A stretch of DNA of 64,000 nucleotides from QHXN01 sp032162705 (GCA_032162705.1 JAVRON010000095.1:1-64000); one strand, 5' to 3'; positions 8,720 to 18,026 are shown, counted from the stretch's first letter. The notes: a model not told the origin generated them from the letters alone. Made by a program: numbers and translations.

Positions 8720-8820
8720 GCAAAGCATCGTTGAACACGTACAGCCCAAAGATGTGTATTGTTCAAACTATGACGAATTTAGTGTCGCGGCGTCGAGAGC
8801 GCGACCGAACTCGCGAGCCT

Positions 8821-9501
8821 TCACCCGAAATATTTAAAGCCGACGCGGAGATTGTGGAGCGCCGAAGGTGGCACAGAGGAGACGAGTATCCAGGTCATCA
8901 ATCCGTGACTGATGCCGATGGCGATGAGGTTGGGCACACGCTGGTAGACGTAGGCCCAGAGGAGGCCGCCCGTGAAGGTCGCGAGCGTCAGCCAGGGGTT
9001 CGGCAGGTGGAATAGCGCGAAGAGGAACGCGACCAGAAGAATGCTCGCCCACCCGCGCCCGAACAACACTTGCGCGCGTCGGTTGATAAAGCCCTGAAGC
9101 GCATACTGCTGCAAAGGCCCCCAGAGCAGGCTGAGTGCAGGGATGCCGAATATGGATTGCCCGCCTTCCCAGCGCCCGAAGTCGAGCGTTGAGTTGTACC
9201 AACCGATTCCGACGAGCAAGACCGACACGGCGAGCATCGTCGGCATGAGCATGCGTGCCGCCTGCCAGAAGTTGTCGAGCCGCCATCCGACATCCCGCGC
9301 CGATTCGCGTCTCATTTGGTGAGAGATGAGCATGAAAGCCGTGGCCGTCGCAACGGGAAACAGCAACGCGACGGGCCAATCGTCCGCGAGCGCAAAGACC
9401 ACCCACTCCGCGATAAGCGCCGAGGCCGCAACCGAGACGATCTCCCACGCCGCCGTCGCGCGATCTTCGACCGAAGTTTTGTAGACCTCGACTTTATCCA
9501 T
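8821..9501 (-). CDS. CPBP-family membrane protein with atypical active site
   Basis: The product is a 226-residue polytopic membrane protein of the CPBP (Abi/Rce1-like) family. The family's EExxxR motif is replaced by Q131-Q132 in GPLQQYALQGFINRR. The other two motifs remain: FALFHLP (H165) and ISHGLMTW (H199). In active members the first Glu helps activate water, so this protein may be a non-proteolytic member or use another geometry. It lies 28 bp downstream of the single-pass membrane protein gene and is probably in its operon. Confidence 0.75.
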   Translation of the reverse strand: MDKVEVYKTSVEDRATAAWEIVSVAASALIAEWVVFALADDWPVALLFPVATATAFMLISHQMRRESARDVGWRLDNFWQAARMLMPTMLAVSVLLVGIGWYNSTLDFGRWEGGQSIFGIPALSLLWGPLQQYALQGFINRRAQVLFGRGWASILLVAFLFALFHLPNPWLTLATFTGGLLWAYVYQRVPNLIAIGISHGLMTWILVSSVPPSALHNLRVGFKYFG

Positions 9502-9529
9502 AGAGTCTCGAAGAGAGTTCCAGCCCGGC

Positions 9530-10063
9530 TCATTTCAAAACGAAGCGAAGCGGGCTGCCAATCTGCTGGAGCGTGCGACGCGCACCGCTACGGCTCGCGT
9601 AGACAGCGTAGACGCGCGCCTCGTGCTCGCCGTAGAGCGGGGGTTCGAGTCTGAAGACGAAGCCGTGGCGCTCGTCCGGCGCGAAGCCTTTCGCGGAAAC
9701 GTCCGGGCGCGGCTCGTCCGCGAAACCGGCGGCGGCGAAACGTCCGTCGAGGAAGAGCTGCACCTCGACGGGCGCGTCTGGACGGGCGCGGTCAACGACC
9801 CATCCGAGTACGCTGCGACCGTCGGCGTAGTCGAGCGTGCCGTTGAACGAAGGGTGAAAGGCAACAGCATGCGTATAGACGGCGAGCGCACAGACGAACA
9901 GGAGGTCGAGCGTCAGCTTCAAGACGACGACATTCGCCAAACGTCTGCGCGCGTGCGCGGGAAGTGCGGGCACGGAAAATGGAACACGGAGACCGGGCCC
10001 TTCAGCCTCGGTCTCCGTGTCTATCAACGCGCCCGGCGGCTCGCGCTCTGCGGCGTCTCTCAT
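9530..10063 (-). CDS. Single-pass membrane protein with a secreted beta-rich domain
   Basis: The product has 177 residues. A short cytoplasmic N-terminus and one membrane helix (about 46-68) precede a periplasmic domain. That domain carries GWVVD..RPDAPVEVQLFLDG and D..HGFVFRL, a pattern I associate with beta-sandwich domains found alone or attached to glycosyltransferases, though I cannot name the family. The ATG at 10063 overlaps the stop of the DUF11 protein gene (ATGA), and the CPBP gene follows closely, so the three genes form an operon. Function is unknown; a surface-polysaccharide role would suit the neighbours. Confidence 0.6.
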   Translation of the reverse strand: MRDAAEREPPGALIDTETEAEGPGLRVPFSVPALPAHARRRLANVVVLKLTLDLLFVCALAVYTHAVAFHPSFNGTLDYADGRSVLGWVVDRARPDAPVEVQLFLDGRFAAAGFADEPRPDVSAKGFAPDERHGFVFRLEPPLYGEHEARVYAVYASRSGARRTLQQIGSPLRFVLK

Positions 10064-12408
10064 TGTCCGCGGTATGCGTTCGAGTTCGAGTCCTGATAAG
10101 TAAGCGAGTGGCGCGGCGTGATGACAGCGTCGGCTGCCAAGTTTTGACGCAGCCGTACGGTCACTTGCAAGACCTGTGTGTCGCCCGGCGCGAGTTCCGC
10201 GACGCGCCAGACGAAGCCACGTCCGCCGCCGGGCATGTCCGTCAGGCTCAACTCGGGCGAGGACGAGACGAACTCCAGAGCATCCGGAAGATACTCCGTG
10301 ACGTTGAGACTCTTCGCGAGTCCCCCGCCGTCGTTGACGAGCACGAGACGATAGAAGAGCGTGTCGCCCGGTTTCACTTCCGAGTTCGGAAGCTCGGCCC
10401 TCACACGCACGCGCGGCGTGGCGACCGTCAGCACCGTGCTGTCTTCGCCCGCGATGCGACCACCCGCGTTTAGTGCGCGCGTGACAAGATTGTAGGCGAA
10501 CTGCGTTCGGTCGGGAGTTGAACGCGGGATGTCTACGCCGAGCAGGACGGGGTACTGGCCGCCGCGCGGGTCGAGCGACGCGGTCTGTGTGACGGCAGGC
10601 TCGTCCGTCTGGTGTCGGCCATCGCCGTTCAAGTCCGCGTAGACGGTGGCCTGCGGCGCACCCGGCGCGACGATGCGAAGCTCGAAGCTCTCAGGATAGT
10701 TTGAAGGGTTGCGGACGATGAACGGGACATACATCGTATCGCCGGGCGTGGCGGTCAACCCCTTTGAGACGGCGTCCACGCGCGCGCCCGCGACGCGGCC
10801 CACGGCGATAGCGGGCCCGTCGAAGTTGGAAGGGATAAAGAGACTCTGCGTGCGCATCGTGCCGCGTCCGACAGGCTTGCCCGTTCCGGCGAGCGCTTCG
10901 GGGACGGCGCGCAGCGTGACCGTTATCTCGCGATTGTCGCGCGACTCAAGGTCGCCGAGCGACCAGATGGCCGTGCGCGAAGGGCGGTCGTAAGAGATGG
11001 GCGAGGGCGTGGCGCTCACCAGTTCAAAGTCGGGGTTGAAGACGAAGTCGGCGCGCGTCTGCCGCGCGGTGGCGCTGCCCGCGTTGCGGACGCTGATGCG
11101 CTGCGTGAAAGTGTCGCCGGGCTGCACCGTCTCCTGTAAAGCGTTCGAGGCTGCGGCAAGCGCGGCGGCGACGACCGTGAGCGAAGCGTCGGTGACGCGC
11201 GTCACGGTCGAGTCGGCCTGCGAGGCGGCGCGGACTAGAAAACGCTGCTGTTGATTGTCGGGCGCGCTCTCAGGCACGCGAGCGTTAAGGACGACCTCGA
11301 TGCTTGCGCCGCGTTGCATCTGCGGCGTGACGAAGATAGGCATTCCCGTATCGTTGCCGCTCTGGCTGAAGGTCGGTTGATATTCGGCTGGAAGGTCTGT
11401 CTCAAGTCGGAACTGGTCTTCCTTGTTTCCGGCGTTTGTGATGACGAGCGGCAGTTGGATGGTCTGGCCGGGTTGCGCGGCCAAGGCCGAGCGCCGGAGC
11501 GCAAGCTGCAAGTCGGGAACCTGTCTGACCGTGATACTGAAGCCGCCCTGTGCCTGTGCCTCGCCCGGACTCGAAGATGCGGAGGAGACGGCGGCAGACG
11601 GAGTCTCGACCGTGCGTATCGGCGCGGGCGACGGCGTGATGACGGGCGCGGGTGGCGTGTGGTTCACGTTGGCTGCGGAGGCAGTCTCGGTTCGACGGGA
11701 ACTGTTCACCGCCGGAGGATGCGGCGTCGGGATGATAGGTTGAGCCGGAGTGCCAATGGAGGTTGCGTTGTCCCGTGCGTTCCTGCCACGGCGTCCGCTG
11801 GCGGTGCGCGGTCGCTCCGCATCACCGCCGCCACGGACTGTCAACTCCGGCGTGCTCGGACTGGTTCGCGCGGCCAACTGTGTGGGCGTAGGTGTCGGGC
11901 GCGGAATGGCACGGGTGCGCGTCGGCGTTGGAGTCGGCGTCGTACGCGCCGCGACCTCGGCGGGTGTCGTCTGCGCGCGCGGGGTGGGGCTTGCGGAAGG
12001 TTGAGCGGGGTGGCTGGCGGCCTCGCTCCGAGCCGTCTGAAGCTCCGTCTCGTAGATGTCGGTGAAGGGCGTGTCCTTGATCGTTCGCAGACGCTGTGCG
12101 ACCTGTTCGGCTTCGGGGAACTTGCCAAGCTCGATGTATGAGCGGCCGAGCCAGAGCAGCATCAGGTCTGCGATGAAACTGTCAGGATGGACTTTGAGAA
12201 AGTCGCGGAAGACGGTTGCTGCCTGGTCGTACTGCCCTTTGGCAAAGAGCGCACGCCCGCGGTTGAAGACTTCTTGTTCAGCCGGTGAGGGTGCATCGTC
12301 CTGCTGCGCCCGGTGCAGGGTCGCAGCCGCGGTCACGGCAGTGGCAAAGGGGGCAAGGGTGAGCGCGGCGGCAAGCACGGCCGCGCCGATTCGATTCCAC
12401 TTACTCAA
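10060..12408 (-). CDS. Secreted TPR plus DUF11-repeat surface protein
   Basis: The product has 782 residues. A signal peptide (1-28) precedes a YbgF/BamD-like TPR segment (about 40-125, ALFAKGQYDQAATVFRDFLK). A long Pro/Thr/Ala-rich low-complexity linker follows (about 130-260). Three or more DUF11/COG1361 immunoglobulin-like repeats end the protein (V.PGDT..Y...V.N.G.A pattern), which bacteria use in cell-surface or envelope structures. It is the first gene of the 12.4-8.8 kb minus operon and overlaps the next start by ATGA. The C-terminal repeats are secure; the biological role is not. Confidence 0.75.
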   Translation of the reverse strand: MSKWNRIGAAVLAAALTLAPFATAVTAAATLHRAQQDDAPSPAEQEVFNRGRALFAKGQYDQAATVFRDFLKVHPDSFIADLMLLWLGRSYIELGKFPEAEQVAQRLRTIKDTPFTDIYETELQTARSEAASHPAQPSASPTPRAQTTPAEVAARTTPTPTPTRTRAIPRPTPTPTQLAARTSPSTPELTVRGGGDAERPRTASGRRGRNARDNATSIGTPAQPIIPTPHPPAVNSSRRTETASAANVNHTPPAPVITPSPAPIRTVETPSAAVSSASSSPGEAQAQGGFSITVRQVPDLQLALRRSALAAQPGQTIQLPLVITNAGNKEDQFRLETDLPAEYQPTFSQSGNDTGMPIFVTPQMQRGASIEVVLNARVPESAPDNQQQRFLVRAASQADSTVTRVTDASLTVVAAALAAASNALQETVQPGDTFTQRISVRNAGSATARQTRADFVFNPDFELVSATPSPISYDRPSRTAIWSLGDLESRDNREITVTLRAVPEALAGTGKPVGRGTMRTQSLFIPSNFDGPAIAVGRVAGARVDAVSKGLTATPGDTMYVPFIVRNPSNYPESFELRIVAPGAPQATVYADLNGDGRHQTDEPAVTQTASLDPRGGQYPVLLGVDIPRSTPDRTQFAYNLVTRALNAGGRIAGEDSTVLTVATPRVRVRAELPNSEVKPGDTLFYRLVLVNDGGGLAKSLNVTEYLPDALEFVSSSPELSLTDMPGGGRGFVWRVAELAPGDTQVLQVTVRLRQNLAADAVITPRHSLTYQDSNSNAYRGQ

Positions 12409-12600
12409 AATTATGTTCCTCCGACGGGCAGGTGCGAGTTTTTACGAATTATGCGAACAGGCGCGTTTGCCGAGAGACGCACGAGCGACGCGCTCCAGTG
12501 TGAAACTTGTGTTCCAGCCGCGCGATGATACAGCCTCGCGGGTGCGGGAACAAGGCGGTTGAAGGCAGCGTCCCGTTGAGCAGCCTTCAAAATTGAACCT

Positions 12601-13926
12601 TTACTTGCGACGGGCCGCCGCGGCGGCGGCGACCTCGATACGGTCGCCGGGCTGAAGCGTCGGGTCTGGTACGACGCCGCCCTCGATCTCGCGCAGATTA
12701 TAGTCAGCCGAGACAAGCCGACCGTCAGCGCCCTGCCGCGCAACCCTCACGTGCTCGCCTGCGAGTCGCGTCACGCCGCCCGAGGCGAGCAGGGCTTGTG
12801 TGAGCGTCATCCCCGCGTGAAAGTCCTTCTGGCCGGGCGAGCCGATCTCGCCGCCGACATAGAAGAACTCGGGCGGGCGCACCAACAGGCTCACTACGTC
12901 GCCCGACTGGACGAGTGTGTTCAGCCCGGCTGCGTCATTCAAATCGACGGTGACGCTTCGGCCCGACGAGTGCGAGATGATGACGGCGCGGCCTGCCTCG
13001 GGTTTGGGCTGCGCCTCGGCGACGATGACGTAGAGGGGGATGGCCTCGCGGCGCAGAATCTTTGTGCCGGGATCGTTGACCATTCCGCTGACGAGCACGG
13101 CGTGGCTCGCGTACTCGCGCACGCTGACGCGAACCTGCGGGCGGTCGTTGATGTTGCGATGGCGAAGCTCGGCAATGAGTTGTGCGGCCAACTCGTCGGT
13201 CGTCATGCCCGTGACGGTGAGCGGATCGTGCAGCAGCGGGAAGTCGAGCACGCCTCCGGCCAGCACAGGATAGAGAGTAGACTGGCGCGGGTCTTGACCG
13301 TTGAGCAGACGTATGTCGAGCACGTCGCCGATGCCGATGCGATAGACGGATGCGAGCGACACGACAGCCGTCGCGGGTGCGGCCAAAGGGTTAGCGGTGT
13401 TGGCCGTCGGCTCGGTTGTGCTCGACGGCTGAATCTTGTTCGAGTCGGATGTGGCTTCCGCGCCGGTCGTGGTCTTGACGGGCGAGCCGAGGGGGACGTT
13501 CGTGTCCGTACCGGGCTTCAAAGGCGCGTCGCTTGTCGCTGAAGGCTTGCTCGTAATGGGGGGCGCGTTAGTGGAGGCCGTCGAGTTGGAGAGCGACGCA
13601 GGCTCCTGCGCCTTGTCGGAGGTATGTGCCTTGTCTGAAGTATGCGTCTTGTCGGAGGCGCGCGACTTGTCGGAGCCGTGGCTCTTCTCGCCGCTACCGT
13701 CGCCGCGACCGTCTTGATTCTCCCTCGCCGTTTCGCCGTGGCGGTCGCCTGCGGGCTTGACCTTCTTCTCGTCCTTCTTCGGCGTCGGAGCGGCAGGGGC
13801 TTCCGCCGCAGCCTCGTCCGAGGCCGGGCCGACCCTGACGCTGCCCACCTGGAAATGTACGGCGGCGCGTGCATCGGCCACGCAGAAGGCGAGCGCGACG
13901 GCTGCAAAATAAAAGAACTTCTTCAT
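12601..13926 (-). CDS. Polysaccharide export protein (Wza-like, SLBB domains)
   Basis: The product is a 441-residue outer-membrane or periplasmic protein. A signal peptide (1-21) is followed by a charged, Ser/Thr/Asp/Lys-rich linker (about 45-180) with SDK-(T/A)HT tandem units. The Poly_export domain (about 195-285, YRIGIGDVLDIRLLNG) comes next, with SLBB-type domains after it (about 286-438, ending LQPGDRIEV). Proteins of this kind form the translocon for exported capsule or exopolysaccharide. No Wzc or glycosyltransferase gene is adjacent. The downstream DUF11 operon starts 192 bp on and may act with it. The long linker is unusual for the family. Confidence 0.8.
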   Translation of the reverse strand: MKKFFYFAAVALAFCVADARAAVHFQVGSVRVGPASDEAAAEAPAAPTPKKDEKKVKPAGDRHGETARENQDGRGDGSGEKSHGSDKSRASDKTHTSDKAHTSDKAQEPASLSNSTASTNAPPITSKPSATSDAPLKPGTDTNVPLGSPVKTTTGAEATSDSNKIQPSSTTEPTANTANPLAAPATAVVSLASVYRIGIGDVLDIRLLNGQDPRQSTLYPVLAGGVLDFPLLHDPLTVTGMTTDELAAQLIAELRHRNINDRPQVRVSVREYASHAVLVSGMVNDPGTKILRREAIPLYVIVAEAQPKPEAGRAVIISHSSGRSVTVDLNDAAGLNTLVQSGDVVSLLVRPPEFFYVGGEIGSPGQKDFHAGMTLTQALLASGGVTRLAGEHVRVARQGADGRLVSADYNLREIEGGVVPDPTLQPGDRIEVAAAAAARRK

Positions 13927-14297
13927 ACGAGCACTCTTTCTTGCTTGTCCTTTGACGCCGCCCCGCGACCGCCGGGCATGGCGTCTGCGGAAGCGACTTC
14001 GCGAGAACCCTTTCCCTCTTGTTCGTTGCGGGCGATCCGGCGGCGGTTCAGGGGCAGTGAACGCCTCGGTAGCCCGTAGGTATTATAAACGACGAAATCA
14101 CTCTAATTCTCAGAGAAAAGCCCTTGAACTACTTTACCACTTCCCCGCGTGCCCTGAAGCGAAGGAACCAACGCCGTACGCCGTTCGATTGTCGAAGCTG
14201 ATTTGGCGCGGGCGGTTGCAACCACGTCGGGAGAAAGGGTCGCGATAAGGGTCGAAGAAGCGCGTAGGCTCCTGCGCCCGAGTCAACCGTTTTGATT
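13927..14297. other. Intergenic region with possible promoter
   Basis: This stretch of 371 bp lies between the stop of enzyme I and the start of the export protein, both on the minus strand. I see no convincing gene. A minus-strand TATAAT at 14082-14087 could drive the export gene with a leader of about 150 nt. Confidence 0.5.
14082..14087 (-). promoter_or_regulatory. Candidate -10 element for the polysaccharide export gene
   Basis: A perfect TATAAT on the minus strand sits in an AT-richer patch of the intergenic region. No good -35 is visible at standard spacing, so the call rests on the hexamer and position alone. Confidence 0.35.
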
Positions 14298-16103
14298 CTA
14301 CCCTCTGCTTTTCGCGGGAGGCAAGATTTCCGGTGGAAAAAGTTTCGGCCAGCGCTCGCCCAGACGCAGGCGCACGATGTCTTCCACCTCGTCTGCCGCG
14401 GCACACTCAAGGCACTCGGCGGCAATCGCCTCCGCCTCTTTCAGCTCAAGCCCGGCGATGGTGCGACGGACGCGCGGGATGGCTGTCGGCGACATGCTCA
14501 ACTCGCGAGCGCCCAATCCCAGAAGGACGGCGGCGTAGGCGGGCGAAGCCGCCATCTCTCCGCAGACCACCGAAGGGATTCCAGCGCCGCGTGCCGCGTC
14601 GAGCGTGCGGCGGATGCTCTGCAAGACGGCGGGGTGGAGCGAGCGGAACCAGTCGGCCACTTCGTCGTTGCCGCGGTCAACGGCGAGCGTGTACTGCACA
14701 AGGTCATTAGTGCCGAGGCTGAAGAAGTCAACCTCGCGTGCGAGCTTATCGGCGACCAGCACCGCCGACGGAACTTCGATCATCGCGCCCAAGCGGATGG
14801 AACCCGTCTCCTTCCCTTCGGCTTCGAGCCGCGAACGCTCCTCTTCGATAATCGCGCGCGCGCGTCGCACGTCCGTCACATCCGAGACCATCGGAAGCAC
14901 GAGGTCGATGCACCCCTTTGCGGCGGCACGCAGAACGGCGCGCGCCTGCGTGCGGAGCACATCGGGTCTTTGCAGACAGAAGCGTATCGCCCGCAGCCCG
15001 AGCGCGGGGTTGCGCTCCTCCACTGCGTCGAGTCGTGATAAAGGCAGCTTGTCGCCGCCCAAGTCGAAGAGCCTGACCGTCACCCCGTCCTCGCCCGCGA
15101 TGCCCGCCAACTCCACATACGCATCGTACTGCTCGTCCTCGTCGGGCATCGTGCCGCGATGCGAGAGTAGAAACTCTGAGCGGAAGAGTCCGATGCCGCG
15201 CGCGCCGTAGAGGCTCACCCACTCGTACTCGACCGGCAGCTCGACGTTGGCGCGCAGAGTCACCCCGACGCGGTCGCGCGTCAAGAGCGGCGCGTGCAAG
15301 TCTTCCGTCGTTGCCGTGCGCGCGGGAACCTCTCGCGCGGCACGCGTCTCGGCCCCGCATTGTTCGAGTGTCGCCTTCTCGGGATGGAGGACGACTTCGC
15401 CGCGGCCCGCGTCGATGACGACCGTGTCGCCCGTGCGCGCCGCGCGATAGAAGTCGCGCAGACCGACGATGGCCGGAATGCCTAAGCCGCGGGCGATGAT
15501 GGCCGTGTGCGAAGTCCAGCCACCGACATCAGTGGCGATCGCCTTGATGTGCGTGAAGTCCAGCTCGGCGAGGGTCGAGGGCATCAGCTCCTCGGCGACG
15601 ACGACGGCGTCCTCCGTCAGACGCCGCCCGCCCATGCTCTCGCCGGAGAGGGCGACGAGCAGGCGACGCGTCACATCCTCGATGTCGGAGCTGCGCTCGC
15701 GCAGGTAGTCATCCTTGATCTCGTCATAGACGGCAAGCAGACGGTCTGTGACGACCTTGACGGCCCACTCGCTGCCGACCTGCTCGGAGCGGATGACGGC
15801 CTCGACATCCTCTTTGAGCTTGCGGTCTTCGAGCATCAAGAGATGCGCGTCGAAGATGTATGAGTGCTCGTCGCCGAGCGTGCGCGCGGCGCGTTTTTTG
15901 AGCGCGAGGAGTTGACGGCGCGCGAGTCGCATGGCCGCGCGGTAGCGGCGCACCTCGCGCTCGACCTCCGCCGTGTCGAGCGTCGTGCGGTAGATGCTGT
16001 GACGCCCGCCGCTGTGTATGCGTAGCACACGACCCGCCGCCGTCCCATCCGAGACGGCGATGCCATTCCAATGCTGCTCGCGCCTGTCTCTCCTCTTCGT
16101 CAC
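14298..16103 (-). CDS. ptsI: PTS enzyme I
   Basis: Phosphoenolpyruvate-protein phosphotransferase has 601 residues and passes phosphate from PEP to HPr. The swivel-domain motif GGWTSHTAIIARGLGIPA carries the phospho-accepting H199. The PEP-binding barrel shows LFRSEFLL, DLGGDKLPLS, the FSLGTNDLVQYTLAVDR signature and VCGEMAA. Its ATG overlaps the stop of the HPr gene (ATGA). It ends the minus-strand run EIIA-HPr-EI. No membrane EIIB/EIIC is encoded in the window, so phosphate flow probably serves regulation through the EIIA and HprK nearby. Confidence 0.95.
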   Translation of the reverse strand: MTKRRDRREQHWNGIAVSDGTAAGRVLRIHSGGRHSIYRTTLDTAEVEREVRRYRAAMRLARRQLLALKKRAARTLGDEHSYIFDAHLLMLEDRKLKEDVEAVIRSEQVGSEWAVKVVTDRLLAVYDEIKDDYLRERSSDIEDVTRRLLVALSGESMGGRRLTEDAVVVAEELMPSTLAELDFTHIKAIATDVGGWTSHTAIIARGLGIPAIVGLRDFYRAARTGDTVVIDAGRGEVVLHPEKATLEQCGAETRAAREVPARTATTEDLHAPLLTRDRVGVTLRANVELPVEYEWVSLYGARGIGLFRSEFLLSHRGTMPDEDEQYDAYVELAGIAGEDGVTVRLFDLGGDKLPLSRLDAVEERNPALGLRAIRFCLQRPDVLRTQARAVLRAAAKGCIDLVLPMVSDVTDVRRARAIIEEERSRLEAEGKETGSIRLGAMIEVPSAVLVADKLAREVDFFSLGTNDLVQYTLAVDRGNDEVADWFRSLHPAVLQSIRRTLDAARGAGIPSVVCGEMAASPAYAAVLLGLGARELSMSPTAIPRVRRTIAGLELKEAEAIAAECLECAAADEVEDIVRLRLGERWPKLFPPEILPPAKSRG

Positions 16104-16378
16104 TCTTCCTCTTCCCCGAAGCCCCCGGAAATCAGACGGCAGAGCGCGTCGAGCGCCGTCTGCTCATCCGTGCCCTCGGCCATGATTATCAACTCCGTCC
16201 CGAGCGAGGCGGCAAGCATCAGCACACTCAAGATCGACTTCGCGTCGGCATCACCGCTGCGGTCGAGCCGCACGAGGCGCAGCGTCGAGCGGAACGCCGT
16301 GGCAGTCCGCACGAGCTTCGCCGCGGCACGCGCGTGCAGCCCCAAACGGTTCACAATCGTGACTCGGCACTCGACCAC
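16100..16378 (-). CDS. ptsH: HPr phosphocarrier protein
   Basis: The 92-residue HPr starts at GTG. NRLGLHARAA places the catalytic histidine at H15. DAKSILSVLMLAA contains Ser48, the counterpart of the Ser46 modified by HPr kinase, and hprK lies 1.6 kb away. It sits between the EIIA gene (27-bp gap) and ptsI (4-bp overlap). The acidic tail GGFGEEEE is a local feature. It is likely to carry both EI-dependent His phosphate and HprK-dependent Ser phosphate. Confidence 0.95.
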   Translation of the reverse strand: MVECRVTIVNRLGLHARAAAKLVRTATAFRSTLRLVRLDRSGDADAKSILSVLMLAASLGTELIIMAEGTDEQTALDALCRLISGGFGEEEE

Positions 16379-16405
16379 TTTTAACTCTTGCGCCCCAGGC
16401 CCGTT

Positions 16406-16852
16406 CTAACTCTTGCGCTCTCCGCCCGCGAGCAATTCACCGGCGAGATAAATCCCCTGCCGTCCCTGCTCGCGGACGAGGCGGGCCACGTCGTCGAGTT
16501 GCTCACCGCCCTGCTGGCTCGCGAGCTTGATGACCATCGGTAGATTGACGCCCGTGACCACCTCGACCTCGCCCTGCTGGAGAAACATCGAGGCGATGTT
16601 TGTCGGCGTCCCGCCGAACATGTCGGTCATCATCAGGACGCCGCCGCCTTCGGAGACGCGCTCGATGGCTCGCCTGATCTCGTTCTTGGCGGCCTCCACG
16701 TCGTCGTGCCAGCCGATGGAGACGGCCGTGATATGTTTGACGTGCCCGATGATTGTCTCGGCTGCGGACAGAAGCTCGTTCGCCACCTGACCATGCGAGA
16801 CAATCACACCGGCCACGCGACGCGATGCGCCCTCTTTCGTCTTATCAGGCAT
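16406..16852 (-). CDS. Mannose-family PTS EIIA component
   Basis: The 148-residue soluble EIIA has the ManX/PTS-IIA-man fold. The N-terminal VAGVIVSHGQVANELL gives the phosphorylated H20, and MMTDMFGGTPTNIA is the typical mid-domain motif. The absence of linked EIIB/C/D genes here suggests a regulatory end-point for the phosphorelay. Upstream lies a palindromic repeat and then rapZ; downstream HPr follows after 27 bp. Confidence 0.9.
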   Translation of the reverse strand: MPDKTKEGASRRVAGVIVSHGQVANELLSAAETIIGHVKHITAVSIGWHDDVEAAKNEIRRAIERVSEGGGVLMMTDMFGGTPTNIASMFLQQGEVEVVTGVNLPMVIKLASQQGGEQLDDVARLVREQGRQGIYLAGELLAGGERKS

Positions 16853-16965
16853 CTTGGCCCCTCCGCCGCAAAGGATACACGCGCTTGCTCGCCCCGTTAG
16901 GAATCATTCCACCCTGCCTTCTCTCTACTTCTGTGCGCCTTCTGCTTAGAATGCCTAACAAACCC

Positions 16966-17063
16966 CAAAATTAGCCACCGAGACACTGAGACACAGAGTT
17001 AATAAAGAAGGATTGTTGGACATACTTTTTTCATTCTTCTCTGTGTCTCCGTGGCTAATTTGG
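16966..17063. repeat. Family A palindrome copy 3
   Basis: The left arm TTAGCCACCGAGACACTGAG is mirrored by CTCTGTGTCTCCGTGGCTAA. The core is about 88 bp (16971-17058), with CCAAAA/TTTGG extensions on each side. It sits between EIIA and rapZ and abuts the rapZ stop codon. Both flanks also carry direct GCCTTCTGCTT-like motifs (16940-16948 and 17107-17117). Confidence 0.8.
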
Positions 17064-18026
17064 TTAGGTGCTCTTAATCGTTTTTGCCTTCCGTTTACCT
17101 GTCTCTGCCTTCTGCTTTTTCGTCTTACCTACGTCACGATGGACGGCGGTCGCCTCATAGCCTTCGCGGCGGAGATGGCGAGCGATGACGTTGGCGATCA
17201 TCACCGAGCGGTGACGGCCACCCGTGCAGCCGATGCCGATGGTGACATAGGACTTCCCCTCGCGCCTGTATAGAGGCAGGAGGTAGTCGATCAGTTCCGT
17301 AAACCGTCGGGCGGTCTCGCGCACCTCTTCGCTGGCATTAAGGAAGCGGACGACGCGCGGGTCATGCCCGGAGAGGTCGCGCAGCCCCGGCACGAAGTGC
17401 GGGTTCGGCAGGTGGCGCACGTCGAAGAGGAGGTCTACGTCGTGCGGGCTGCCGTGCTTGTAGCCGAAGCTGTAGACTTGCACGCGCATCTGCGCGCCGC
17501 CGTCGGGCCCCGCGCTGAAACGCTCGATGAGAAGACGGCGAAGCGTGTGAACGGTGTGGCTCGACGTGTCGATAACCTGATCGGCGAGCGCGCGTATCTC
17601 TGACATCGCCGCGCGCTCGCGGCGAATGGATTCGAGCAGCCCTTCGCCCGCCTCCGCCGGATGGGGCCGACGGGTCTCGCTGAAGCGACGCATGAGCGCT
17701 TCGTCCGACGCCTCGAAGAAGAGCACGCTGACGCGCAGGCCCGACGCACGAAGCTCGCCGAGTCTTTCGGGGAACTCACTCAGGAAGCTGCCCTCGCGGA
17801 TGTCGATGACGAGGGCGGCGCGCTCGATGTGTGGGCGATTATGGTCTTCGGGACGGACGAGCCGCGCGAAGGTCGGCAGAAGCATCAGCGGCAAGTTGTC
17901 CACACAGAAGTAGCCGAGGTCTTCAAACGCGTTCGTCGCCGAAGACATCCCCGAGCCGCTCAAGCCCGTGATGATGACCACGTCCGGCTCGCCCGTCGCG
18001 CTGCCCTCCTGTCTCTTCTCAATCAT
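17064..18026 (-). CDS. rapZ: RapZ-family nucleotide-binding protein (RNase adapter)
   Basis: The 320-residue protein belongs to the RapZ/YvcJ family, linked to glucosamine-6-phosphate homeostasis and small-RNA processing. Walker A reads GLSGSGMSSA with Met27 in place of the usual Lys or Arg, which should weaken nucleotide binding. EDLGYFCVDNLP and VLFFEASDEALMRRFSETRR-like family motifs follow. The C-terminal domain has IGIGCTGGRHRSV. I chose ATG 18026, which overlaps the hprK stop by 8 bp; an upstream ATG at 18077 is less likely. The Lys-rich tail (about the last 20 residues) is encoded next to a palindromic repeat and looks like an acquired extension. Confidence 0.9.
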   Translation of the reverse strand: MIEKRQEGSATGEPDVVIITGLSGSGMSSATNAFEDLGYFCVDNLPLMLLPTFARLVRPEDHNRPHIERAALVIDIREGSFLSEFPERLGELRASGLRVSVLFFEASDEALMRRFSETRRPHPAEAGEGLLESIRRERAAMSEIRALADQVIDTSSHTVHTLRRLLIERFSAGPDGGAQMRVQVYSFGYKHGSPHDVDLLFDVRHLPNPHFVPGLRDLSGHDPRVVRFLNASEEVRETARRFTELIDYLLPLYRREGKSYVTIGIGCTGGRHRSVMIANVIARHLRREGYEATAVHRDVGKTKKQKAETGKRKAKTIKST

